From: Planctomycetaceae bacterium
Lineage (GTDB): Bacteria > Planctomycetota > Planctomycetia > Pirellulales > UBA1268
DNA: 8,193 nucleotides
Assembly: GCA_018694455.1 (NCBI GenBank)
Contig: JABHNP010000222.1
Span: 1 to 8,193 of the forward strand
Reading direction: 5' to 3'
The stretch's first letter is position 1, and each line of letters begins with the position of its first letter. The notes below the pieces were generated by a model. It did no database searches and had not been told where the DNA came from. It was given only the letters and a program-made list of their open reading frames with translations. A program made the position numbers and the translations under genes. Of this stretch, positions 1 to 6,566 are shown one piece after another.

Positions 1-705
1 CTGAATCGGGAAATGTGGTGACGAATGTCCAAGAAAGACAAACCATGGTTTTTTTGTGGCCTGTCCCTTTTTGATGAACTCAAGACAATATTCATTAAAG
101 ACATCTGTTGCATAGAAATCCTCGGCAGATGGATCGATCTCCTTTTGTCGTCCTTCTGGAAGCCGAATGTAATACCCTGCGTCGTATTGATCGTGCGAAT
201 GATCTTTCGTGTACCCATAAAACTCATCAAAACCACGGACAATGGGTCCAGTTGTAGTGTGCATATGCCACTTCCCAACGTAGTAGCAACCGTATCCTGC
301 AGGTTTCAAGACTTCAGCTAAGGTCACACAGTGATCACTCAGGCGACCAAGATACCCCGGACCTCTTTTTTTGTTCGGCTTATGACTTACAAAGTCACCG
401 ATGCCAGCCTGCGTTGGATAGAGCCCTGTCATGAGTGATGCTCGACTCGGACAGCATCGTGCCGATGTATAAAACTGTGTCAGACGAGCACCGCCAGCTG
501 CGAGTGCATCAATGTTCGGCGTTGGAATTTCACCACCATAACAGCCTAAGTCTGAATACCCCAGATCGTCAGCCAGAATGACAAGGATATTTGGCTGTTG
601 GGCGGCATCAACGGAGATCCAACAGCAAAAAAATAACACGAGCACGACAGTGAGCGTGCTCAACGAATGACAAAACGTTCCTATCACGTTTGGAATTTTC
701 ATCAT
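1..705 (-). CDS. Sulfatase (arylsulfatase-type), N-terminal 235 residues, runs off the left edge
   Basis: This is a secreted sulfatase of the alkaline-phosphatase-like superfamily, predicted to hydrolyse sulfate esters, probably on a polysaccharide, outside the cytoplasm. The minus frame is open from the ATG at 705 to position 1. Residues 1-35 form a signal peptide with a hydrophobic stretch at about 17-30 and an Ala-Ala cleavage site before Q36. The mature part opens with PNILVILADDLGYSDLG, where D46 and D47 are metal ligands. The sulfatase signature C84-C-P-S-R88 follows; C84 is the residue normally converted to formylglycine. G-K145-W-H147 supplies further active-site residues, then comes GFDEFYG. 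The gene starts inside the stop of the DUF1501 gene (ATGATG; the first or second ATG could be used), so translation is probably coupled. The C-terminal half, with the remaining metal ligands, lies outside the window. The family is certain; the substrate is unknown. Confidence 0.93.
   Translation of the reverse strand, partial: MMKIPNVIGTFCHSLSTLTVVLVLFFCCWISVDAAQQPNILVILADDLGYSDLGCYGGEIPTPNIDALAAGGARLTQFYTSARCCPSRASLMTGLYPTQAGIGDFVSHKPNKKRGPGYLGRLSDHCVTLAEVLKPAGYGCYYVGKWHMHTTTGPIVRGFDEFYGYTKDHSHDQYDAGYYIRLPEGRQKEIDPSAEDFYATDVFNEYCLEFIKKGQATKKPWFVFLGHSSPHFPIQ
702..705 (-). promoter_or_regulatory. ATGA stop/start overlap, translational coupling site
   Basis: The DUF1501 stop TGA (704-702) overlaps the sulfatase ATG (705-703), and a second in-frame ATG follows at 702-700. 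No separate strong Shine-Dalgarno sequence is visible. This suggests that ribosomes finishing DUF1501 re-initiate on the sulfatase. Confidence 0.7.
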
Positions 706-2207
706 CCCAGCAATTCTTTGATTGGTTGTACGTGTTCGACACCAACCAATTTCTGGTCGAGACCGCCGAAGAAATAACTTAGTCGATTTGGATCGAGACC
801 CAGCAAGTGAAGAACTGTGGCATGGAGACTCTTCACGTGATACCCAGCTTTTTCTCCATTGCCGTGTCCAGGTCCAGGTGCAATAGCTGCTGCACCAAGT
901 TCATCAGTCTCACCAACACTGATCCCACCCTTCACACCGCCACCGGCCATCCACATTGTGAATCCGAAGGAATTGTGATCTCGCCCTGTTCCTTTCGCAT
1001 ATTCAGCCGTTGGCTGCCGACCAAATTCACCACCCCAAATGACAAGCGTTTCATCAAGAAGGCCCGACCGCTTCAAGTCAGCAAGAAGACCGGCAATTGG
1101 CCGGTCCGTATTGCCTGCGTGAAATGCATGGTTTTTTTCAAGGTCACCGTGAGCGTCCCAGTTGTCATCATTATGGGCACCACCAGAATACACCTGTACA
1201 AAGCGAACCCCACGTTCAACCATTCGACGGGCCAAAAGACATTGTCGACCAAAGTGGGATGTCCGATCCTGATCAAGACCGTAGAGCTTTTTTGTCTCCA
1301 CAGTTTCTTGAGAAAGATCAACTGCCTCGGGGGCATGCTCCTGCATGCGCCACGCTAATTCATAGGAAGCAATTCGAGCTGCCAGTTCCGAGTTGTCTCC
1401 CCGCGATAGAAAGTGTTCTGAATTTGATTGTTGCAATGAGTTCAGCAAGGCACGCTGAGCAGCCAACGGCATATCGTCTGGTGGAGCCAAATTCAGAATT
1501 GGATCTCCCTGACTGCGAAGAAGCGTTGCCTGGTAGGTCGCTGGCATATAGCCACTTGCCCAGTTTTTTGCTCCTGAGATGGGGCCACCCTTTTTATCCA
1601 ACATGACAACAAATCCTGGAAGGTTTTCATTCACACTTCCAAGGCCATAATTCACCCACGACCCAAGGCATGGTGCACCCGACTGAATTTTCCCTGAATT
1701 CATCTGAAGCATTGCTGACCCATGAATTGGAGAGTCTGCCGTCATTGAATGAATAAATGCAATGTCATCAACATGCTGACCAATATGAGGAAAGAGATCA
1801 CTCACCCACTTTCCACATTCGCCGTATTGTTTGAACTTCCACTTCGGCCCAACAGCGCGGCTTTCACTTCGCTCACCACCACGACCTTTTGTCTTCACCT
1901 TGATGATTTTTCCATCAAGTGGATACAGAGCAGGCTTGTAGTCAAACGTGTCCACATGACTTGGCCCACCGTACATAAATAGAAAGATGACGCTCTTTGC
2001 TTTCGGTGCAAACATTGGCAGTTTCGCTGCCAGTGGATTCTGATATCCAGTAACCCCGTCAGCTGCATGTGTTTGATTTGCAAAGAAGTTGCCGTCTAGC
2101 AGGCCCGAAAGTGCGAGGCCGGTAAACGAACCACCAGCCTCCCAGAAAAACTCCCGCCGGGTATTGCCACAGAATGAACCACGGGGTTTGGGATCACTTG
2201 TATTCAT
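702..2207 (-). CDS. DUF1501 family protein with Tat signal
   Basis: DUF1501 proteins are a large planctomycete/verrucomicrobial family related to the alkaline-phosphatase/sulfatase fold; their biochemical role is not established. I place the start at the ATG at 2207, giving 501 aa. The longer open frame to 2300 overlaps the upstream cytochrome gene and adds 31 residues ahead of the signal. A GGA at 2215-2217 sits 7 nt before this ATG. The N-terminus carries a twin-arginine motif T-R17-R18-E-F-F followed by a glycine-rich hydrophobic stretch (about 21-37), as expected for Tat export of a folded protein. Typical family segments are visible: VIFLFMYGGPSHVDTFD (73-89), NWDAHGD (349-355), WGGEFGRQP (391-399) and GRDHNSFGFTMWMAGGGVKG (408-427). 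The C-terminus, H-A-T-V-L-H-L-L-G-L-D (462-472) plus GGLDQKLVG, is intact. It is the middle gene of the operon, between the cytochrome protein and the sulfatase. Confidence 0.93.
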   Translation of the reverse strand: MNTSDPKPRGSFCGNTRREFFWEAGGSFTGLALSGLLDGNFFANQTHAADGVTGYQNPLAAKLPMFAPKAKSVIFLFMYGGPSHVDTFDYKPALYPLDGKIIKVKTKGRGGERSESRAVGPKWKFKQYGECGKWVSDLFPHIGQHVDDIAFIHSMTADSPIHGSAMLQMNSGKIQSGAPCLGSWVNYGLGSVNENLPGFVVMLDKKGGPISGAKNWASGYMPATYQATLLRSQGDPILNLAPPDDMPLAAQRALLNSLQQSNSEHFLSRGDNSELAARIASYELAWRMQEHAPEAVDLSQETVETKKLYGLDQDRTSHFGRQCLLARRMVERGVRFVQVYSGGAHNDDNWDAHGDLEKNHAFHAGNTDRPIAGLLADLKRSGLLDETLVIWGGEFGRQPTAEYAKGTGRDHNSFGFTMWMAGGGVKGGISVGETDELGAAAIAPGPGHGNGEKAGYHVKSLHATVLHLLGLDPNRLSYFFGGLDQKLVGVEHVQPIKELLG

Positions 2208-2254
2208 TATGCATTCCAACTTTTCTTGTATGAATAAATCTATTCTTGTCCAAA

Positions 2255-4654
2255 TCAGTCGAGATAAGCAAACTCGTTGAGATTCAAAAGAAACAGGCAA
2301 TACAACTCGAGTGATCGCCCTGGGCTGATACCCTCTGTCGTTTCCAATTCATTAATTAACGCAAGGCCATGCTGCACTTCGTCGTCTGTTGGCTCACGGA
2401 CCAACGCTACTTCAATCGCACGACGCACACAGGATTTTGTGTCAGCCACGTCTGGGCCTCCAGCCTCAGCTGCAATTCGCTCAGCAAATACCTTTGATTG
2501 TTGTTGCATGAATTCACTATTCATCATGCCAAGAGCCTGGGTTGGCTGCGTTGTGACAAACCGGACAGGACATGTTGTATCGGTATCAGCCAGATCAAAA
2601 TCAGCAAGAATCGGCGTGATCAATGAACGCTTTACATGAACATAAACACTCCGGCGAGCCTGTTCCTCCGGCGACGAATTTCCCCACCCCTTACCCGGCT
2701 TCGACTGAGTCGCCAGCACTTCCTTAGGAATCGCAGGGTATATTCCGGGACCAAACATCTTTGGATTAAAAGCACCACTGACTACATGCACAGAATCCCG
2801 TAATTCTTCTGCCGAAAGGCGTCGCATGTCAAATCGCCAAAATGATTCGTTCCTTGAGTCCTGTGCGTATGCTTCTTCATTTGGTGTCGAGGCGGCCTGA
2901 TACGCCGCTGACATCAGAATTGTTTTCTGTAGGTCTTTGATGTGCCAGTCTTGTCGCACCAACTCTGTCGCCAACCAGTCGAGCAACTCAGGATGGGTGG
3001 GAGGGTCACCGGCGAAGCCAAAATTACTGGGGCTTCGGACAATCCCGCGACCGAAGTGATACTGCCATATACGATTTGCAAGCACTCGTGCGCTCAGCGG
3101 GTTGTCTGCTGACACGATCCACTTTGCAAGGGCGAGTCGCCGGCCAGTTGAGCGACCGTTTCCTGGTGGCTCAATGACAGGAGCTGCTGCTTTCAAAACA
3201 GATGGGAATGCCGGCTCAACAAGAAGCTCAGGAGACGTCTCAGCGTGAGGGTTTCCGCGATAGAGGACGAACGTATCTGGCGATTTATTTCCATATTCCG
3301 TAACAACAAGAGCGGCTGGCATTTTGGCAAGTTCGGCTTTTTCTTGCTCCAACTGCCGTATCTTTTCATGCCATGCTTTTAAATCTTTCTTCGTTAGTTC
3401 ATCTCGTGCCTGCTCGCCAAACTCTTTGATTCGCCGCTGTATAGCTTTCACTTCTCCACGGGCTTCCTGCAGCCGGCGATTTCTATCAACTGCAATATCT
3501 TTGGCTTCTGCAGGTGTCATCTCTCCTTTGGGGAGAGGCTGCTCGATGAAGTCCGGATTCATCTGCCGGTCACCCATGGGCGTGATGTTCTGGAAGAATG
3601 CAAGAAGCGAGTAGTAATCTTTCTGAAGAATTGGATCTATTTTATGATCGTGACAACGCGCACAATCAACAGTCATTGCAAGAAATGTTTTTGCTGTGGT
3701 TGCCACGACATCGTCAAGTTGATCATAACGATGCTGAAGTTTGTCGGCTGGCTCATCATCCCAAATACCAAGACGATAATATCCCGTTGCAATCAAACTC
3801 TCTGCGGTTGGTTCTGGAATTTCATCACCTGCAAGTTGTTCAATGACAAAGTCATCAAATGGTTTATCGTCATTGAACGACCTGATGACGTAATCACGAT
3901 ACCGCCATGAATGTGGCTTGTTTCCATCCCGCTCGTAGCTATTAGTATCTGCGTAGCGAACAAGATCAAGCCAATGACGAGCCCACTGCTCTCCGTAATG
4001 CGGTGACGCTAACAACCGATCCACAACTCGCTCCCACGCATGTGGTGATGTGTCAGCTACAAAGTCTTGGACTTCCTTTTCCGAGGGTGGCAGACCGGTT
4101 ACGTTGTAGGTCGCCCGCCGTAATAACGTTCGACGGTCTGCTGTTGGTGGGACAGGCAACGAGCGCTCTGCCAAGCCTTTCTGAATAAATACATCGATGG
4201 GATTTATTTCACCAGTACTGCTTCCGGCAGAGCGATCAGGAACATCAGGTCTTACGAGTGAACGAAATGCCCAGTGCTCTTTCCACTGTGCCCCTTCATC
4301 GATCCAACTACGTAGTGCTGAAACTTCATCAGCGGTTAGTCTCGCACCTTCTGGTGGCATTTGAATATCAGGGTCTGAGGATGTCACACGCGATAGAATC
4401 TCACTCGAATCGACATCACCTGGCACAATAGCCTGATACCCGCTATCAAGTTCAGCAGTTGCGGATGCTGCAGTATCGAATCGCAAGCCCGCCTCCTGTG
4501 TATCCGGGCCATGGCACGCAAAACATCGCTTGGCCAGCAGTGGCTGGATATCTCGTGAAAAATCAGCTGCTGCCACCTGAAGCGAACAAGAGAGACTGAA
4601 AAGAACAGCCAGTGCCGCTCCAAATGCTGCCGTGGGGGAGATACGTTGTGCCAT
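2255..4654 (-). CDS. Planctomycete cytochrome c protein (PSCyt1 + DUF1549 + DUF1553)
   Basis: A 799-aa exported protein with the standard three-part planctomycete architecture. Residues 1-30 are a Sec signal peptide (hydrophobic 9-29, AAA before D31). PSCyt1 spans about 31-125, with the heme motif C44-F-A-C47-H48 and a QMPPEG segment (98-103) whose Met99 is a candidate distal heme ligand. DUF1549/PSCyt2 spans about 150-357 (RRATYNVTGLPPSEKEV; HYGEQWARHWLDLVRYADT) and ends in a second CxxCH, C331-A-R-C334-H335, followed by DHK. Residues about 382-445 are charged and probably coiled coil. DUF1553/PSD1 runs from about 515 to the C-terminus, including NPLSARVLANRIWQYHFGRG and a Q-P-T-Q-A-L motif at 703-708. 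It is the first gene of the operon, preceded by an AGAGGA Shine-Dalgarno. An extracytoplasmic redox or binding role alongside the sulfatase is inferred from heme motifs and context; the activity is unknown. Confidence 0.95.
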   Translation of the reverse strand: MAQRISPTAAFGAALAVLFSLSCSLQVAAADFSRDIQPLLAKRCFACHGPDTQEAGLRFDTAASATAELDSGYQAIVPGDVDSSEILSRVTSSDPDIQMPPEGARLTADEVSALRSWIDEGAQWKEHWAFRSLVRPDVPDRSAGSSTGEINPIDVFIQKGLAERSLPVPPTADRRTLLRRATYNVTGLPPSEKEVQDFVADTSPHAWERVVDRLLASPHYGEQWARHWLDLVRYADTNSYERDGNKPHSWRYRDYVIRSFNDDKPFDDFVIEQLAGDEIPEPTAESLIATGYYRLGIWDDEPADKLQHRYDQLDDVVATTAKTFLAMTVDCARCHDHKIDPILQKDYYSLLAFFQNITPMGDRQMNPDFIEQPLPKGEMTPAEAKDIAVDRNRRLQEARGEVKAIQRRIKEFGEQARDELTKKDLKAWHEKIRQLEQEKAELAKMPAALVVTEYGNKSPDTFVLYRGNPHAETSPELLVEPAFPSVLKAAAPVIEPPGNGRSTGRRLALAKWIVSADNPLSARVLANRIWQYHFGRGIVRSPSNFGFAGDPPTHPELLDWLATELVRQDWHIKDLQKTILMSAAYQAASTPNEEAYAQDSRNESFWRFDMRRLSAEELRDSVHVVSGAFNPKMFGPGIYPAIPKEVLATQSKPGKGWGNSSPEEQARRSVYVHVKRSLITPILADFDLADTDTTCPVRFVTTQPTQALGMMNSEFMQQQSKVFAERIAAEAGGPDVADTKSCVRRAIEVALVREPTDDEVQHGLALINELETTEGISPGRSLELYCLFLLNLNEFAYLD

Positions 4655-4665
4655 AACAAATGAGT

Positions 4666-4671
4666 TCCTCT
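4666..4671 (-). promoter_or_regulatory. Ribosome binding site of the cytochrome gene
   Basis: AGAGGA on the minus strand lies 11 nt upstream of the ATG at 4654. The spacing is rather long, but no better in-frame start is nearer, and the signal peptide begins directly at this Met. Confidence 0.5.
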
Positions 4672-4686
4672 GAAAGACTATCTCTT

Positions 4687-4715
4687 ATTGTAAGCACGTC
4701 TTACCGGAAACAAAA
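4687..4715 (-). promoter_or_regulatory. Possible sigma-70 type promoter for the cytochrome-DUF1501-sulfatase operon
   Basis: On the minus strand a TACAAT -10-like hexamer (4692-4687) is preceded, 17 nt upstream, by a poor -35-like TTTTGT (4715-4710). Transcription would start about 25 nt before the operon's first ATG. The -35 match is weak, so this is only a candidate. Confidence 0.25.
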
Positions 4716-4873
4716 AATACATCAGAATCGCTCTATCTATTGTGTTGCCTTTGTCGCTCTAGAACGATGGAGACGCATATTCTGGATACGAAACCCGCGA
4801 TACAGCGTTATCGTGTTAAGTGTGCCGGATCATATGATATCGCGCATTCTCACTACGCTATTTTACAGATACG

Positions 4874-4900
4874 TTTTACCTAGGCTATTTCACATATAAT
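4874..4900 (+). promoter_or_regulatory. Candidate promoter of the SDR gene
   Basis: A perfect TATAAT -10 hexamer at 4895-4900 is preceded by TTTTAC (4874-4879) with a short 15-nt spacer. Transcription would begin near 4907, leaving a leader of about 110 nt before the ATG at 5017. The -10 is strong; the -35 and its spacing are not. Confidence 0.35.
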
Positions 4901-4942
4901 CATGACCGCATCGTCAAGAGGAAGAGAGCCACAGTGTCTCTG

Positions 4943-4956
4943 AAACGTGTCCGTTT
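4943..4956. repeat. Short inverted repeat in the SDR leader, possible operator
   Basis: AAACG-TGTC-CGTTT is a perfect 5-bp inverted repeat with a 4-nt centre. It lies about 35 nt downstream of the start site predicted from the TATAAT box. It could bind a dimeric regulator, but repeats this short also arise by chance. Confidence 0.25.
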
Positions 4957-5016
4957 ACTACGAGGTCTCTGACCACCACAAATACTTTTTATTCACAAGC
5001 GTTTTATTCAAAAATC

Positions 5017-5775
5017 ATGTCACCATTCACACTTGAAAATAGAGTTGTTCTTGTCACGGGTTCGTCGACAGGGCTCGGAAAAGAAACTGCAGCCTGCCTA
5101 GGTCGAGCCGGTGCAAAAATTGCTCTGAACTATGCCAATAATAAGAATCGAGCAGAGTCTGCTCTTGCTGAATTCCGCGCCGAGGGAATTACAGCTGAAC
5201 TTTTTCAGGCAAATATTACAGATGCTGAAGAAATCGACACCATGGTGACGGCGATTGAGCAGTCTCTTGGCCCAATTGATATTGCTGTTATGAATGCCAC
5301 ACCTGCTCAACCACTCAAACCTATTGAAGAATACGACTGGGACTTCTATCAGCAGATGCTCGATTTTTTCATAAAGAGTCCGTATCTACTCGCCCGCCGA
5401 CTTTTACCAGGAATGAAAGAACGTAAACGCGGCAGGCTCATCAACATTACCAGTGAAACTTTTTTACTGGGTGTCGCACCATTTTCAGCCTACGTTGCAG
5501 CCAAAGGTGGCCAGACAGGGTGGTCGCGCAGCATGGCAAACGAACTCGCTCCCTACGGCATCACAGTCAATATGGTTGCCCCCGGATGGGTACCAACAGA
5601 GCGGCATAAAGATGACTCAGAGGAAGATAAGGAAGCATACGCTCAGACTGTTCCCATGGGCCGATGGGGTAAACCTGACGATGTTGGCTGGGCTGTCACC
5701 TACTTTGCCAGCAATGAAGCTTCGTTTGTGACCGGCCAAACCATTGCGGTGAATGGTGGAAAAACCGTCTGGTAA
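5017..5775 (+). CDS. Short-chain dehydrogenase/reductase (SDR), classical type
   Basis: A 252-aa NAD(P)-dependent oxidoreductase with a Rossmann fold, predicted cytoplasmic. The cofactor-binding motif T14-G-S-S-T-G-L-G21 follows the first beta strand. The second strand ends in ALNYANN without an acidic residue, which leans towards NADP(H). The catalytic residues S146, Y159 and K163 have the usual spacing (S-x12-Y-x3-K). The C-terminal part reads NMVAPGWVPTE, then FVTGQTIAVNGG, as in FabG-like enzymes, and full family length is kept. Two elements are atypical: the usual NNAG after strand 4 is M92-N-A-T95, and the tetrad Asn of helix 4 appears to be F118 by eye alignment. No clear Shine-Dalgarno precedes the ATG; the upstream sequence is AT-rich. 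The gene ends in a double stop, TAATAA. It stands alone, diverging from the operon and converging on the next gene 29 nt away. The substrate cannot be told. Confidence 0.92.
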   Translation: MSPFTLENRVVLVTGSSTGLGKETAACLGRAGAKIALNYANNKNRAESALAEFRAEGITAELFQANITDAEEIDTMVTAIEQSLGPIDIAVMNATPAQPLKPIEEYDWDFYQQMLDFFIKSPYLLARRLLPGMKERKRGRLINITSETFLLGVAPFSAYVAAKGGQTGWSRSMANELAPYGITVNMVAPGWVPTERHKDDSEEDKEAYAQTVPMGRWGKPDDVGWAVTYFASNEASFVTGQTIAVNGGKTVW

Positions 5776-5788
5776 TAATTCATACCGC

Positions 5789-5818
5789 TTTAGAACCGAC
5801 CAATTTAGAACCGACCAA
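5789..5818. repeat. Perfect 15-bp tandem duplication across a stop codon
   Basis: TTTAGAACCGACCAA occurs twice head-to-tail (5789-5803 and 5804-5818) with no mismatch. The right copy contains the last codons and TAA stop of the minus-strand gene at 5805-6386 (Gly-Arg-Phe-stop). The left copy lies just past that stop and repeats the same codons in frame, ending in a second TAA. It looks like a recent slippage or duplication event. Confidence 0.9.
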
Positions 5819-6386
5819 GCGTCGACTGAATTTGATCGTTTACCTGACTCATTCCCACACGGATGCTATCAAGCACCTTCTGTGGATCTGTCTCAACAAG
5901 ATTAAAATACCCTCCTGCTGAATTTTTTAATTCAGCAGGATAGAGGGCAAGGCTTGGAAGCTGAAGGCCGCATTGCTTACAGACTGCTCGCTGTTCACAA
6001 CTACACCAGTTCTGATGTCTGTGGTTAAATGATGCCGTTTGAGATTGGGTAATAGAGGGCGGCTGTGCCGCTGCAGCCTCCATGACAACTTCATTTGAAG
6101 CAACCAATGATGGACGCTCCGCTAGCCTGCCAGATGATCCGTAGACGTCATCCATCCAGTCAAACGGTTTCTCAATTGCAGTGGTTTCAGCAGTCATCTG
6201 ATTTGTATGACCCGGAACGAGCAGAAGAGTCTCATCGTCTGGCTTGCACATGTTCTCTTTTTCACATAATGACTGTGATTTTGGCCGCCAACCATCACAT
6301 GTTTCATTTGCAGGCACTCGACTTGCAGTTGCGACAACACATGTCACACCTACGGCATACAGAATTTTCTTACACGGCTTCAGCAT
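5805..6386 (-). CDS. Unrecognised secreted cysteine-cluster protein (193 aa)
   Basis: I do not recognise this protein. I chose the ATG at 6386 because AGGGGGA lies 7 nt upstream; a longer frame starting at 6404 would put that ribosome site inside the coding sequence. The N-terminus MLKPCKKILYAVGV followed by a hydrophobic stretch to about residue 21 looks like a signal peptide, with likely cleavage after VPA (residue 26). The middle (about 50-120) is low in structure, with Ala/Thr/Ser/Gln-rich parts. A compact cluster C128-x-C130-x5-C136-x2-C139 resembles a metal-binding or disulfide knuckle; further Cys are at 30, 41 and 47. The C-terminal 50 residues are probably helical (VLDSIRVGMSQVNDQIQSTL). 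It follows glnA on the same strand after 180 nt and converges on the SDR gene. The signal peptide, ribosome site and open length support a real gene; the function is unknown. Confidence 0.7.
   Translation of the reverse strand: MLKPCKKILYAVGVTCVVATASRVPANETCDGWRPKSQSLCEKENMCKPDDETLLLVPGHTNQMTAETTAIEKPFDWMDDVYGSSGRLAERPSLVASNEVVMEAAAAQPPSITQSQTASFNHRHQNWCSCEQRAVCKQCGLQLPSLALYPAELKNSAGGYFNLVETDPQKVLDSIRVGMSQVNDQIQSTLGRF
5913..5940. repeat. Perfect 12-bp stem, 4-nt loop hairpin inside a coding sequence
   Basis: TCCTGCTGAATT (5913-5924) and its exact complement AATTCAGCAGGA (5929-5940) flank a TTTT loop. In the minus-strand gene it encodes the residues around PAELKNSAG (150-158). On neither strand is the stem followed directly by a T-run, although GGGTATTTT follows on the minus strand, so it is not a standard terminator. 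Confidence 0.85.
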
Positions 6387-6393
6387 CACAATT

Positions 6394-6400
6394 TCCCCCT
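6394..6400 (-). promoter_or_regulatory. Strong Shine-Dalgarno deciding the start of the 193-aa gene
   Basis: AGGGGGA on the minus strand lies 7 nt before the ATG at 6386. It favours this start over the in-frame ATG at 6404, which has no such site. An in-frame GTG directly precedes the chosen ATG. Confidence 0.75.
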
Positions 6401-6418
6401 GCAATGATTCAGGTCATT

Positions 6419-6448
6419 ATTCTGACTCTGAGTGCAAATCGTTCTCAA
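6419..6448 (-). promoter_or_regulatory. Possible promoter of the 193-aa gene
   Basis: On the minus strand TTGAGA (6448-6443) and CAGAAT (6424-6419) are separated by 18 nt, placing a transcription start roughly 25 nt before the ATG at 6386. The hexamers are imperfect. The gene could also be read from glnA, as no clear terminator separates them. Confidence 0.3.
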
Positions 6449-6566
6449 CAAAGAAAAGAATCGGTACAGGTAGTACGACCAGAACGGTATTCTCAGAAAG
6501 GAAGGCAGCCGTTTCCTAGCTTACCCGGCTTGCCACCGCTCAAAGACTCACGTCATGGGTGTCCAT

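Larger units (their letters stand above)
4655..5016. other. Divergent intergenic region (362 bp)
   Basis: This AT-rich non-coding stretch separates the leftward operon from the rightward SDR gene and should hold both promoters. It contains a perfect 10-bp palindrome ATCATATGAT (4829-4838). Other short repeats are a GCTATTT(T/C)AC direct repeat (4857-4866 and 4884-4893), an AAACG-TGTC-CGTTT inverted repeat (4943-4956), a GTCTCTGA direct repeat (4936-4943 and 4965-4972) and two TTTTATTCA copies 15 bp apart (4987-4995 and 5002-5010). A 79-codon plus-strand frame at 4660-4899 lacks a ribosome site and protein-like features. No terminator is evident. Confidence 0.6.

Noticed and set aside
807..1606. 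Plus-strand frames of 169 and 183 codons opposite the DUF1501 gene
   Set aside because: They are antisense to a clearly conserved gene and show no domain or signal features; they are frame shadows.
2208..2300. Extended 532-aa form of DUF1501 starting at 2300
   Set aside because: It would overlap the end of the cytochrome gene and put 31 extra residues before the Tat signal; the ATG at 2207 fits the family's start.
4660..4899. 79-codon plus-strand frame in the divergent intergenic region
   Set aside because: It starts almost on top of the operon's start, has no ribosome site, spans the likely promoter elements and its translation has no protein-like pattern.
5913..5940. Hairpin as a rho-independent terminator for the SDR gene
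   Set aside because: It is 138 nt past the SDR stop, inside another gene, and on the plus strand is followed by TAGAGG rather than a T-run.
6387..6566. Possible terminator between glnA and the 193-aa gene
   Set aside because: Only short imperfect complementarity around AAGCCGGGTAAGC is seen, with no stable stem and no following T-run.
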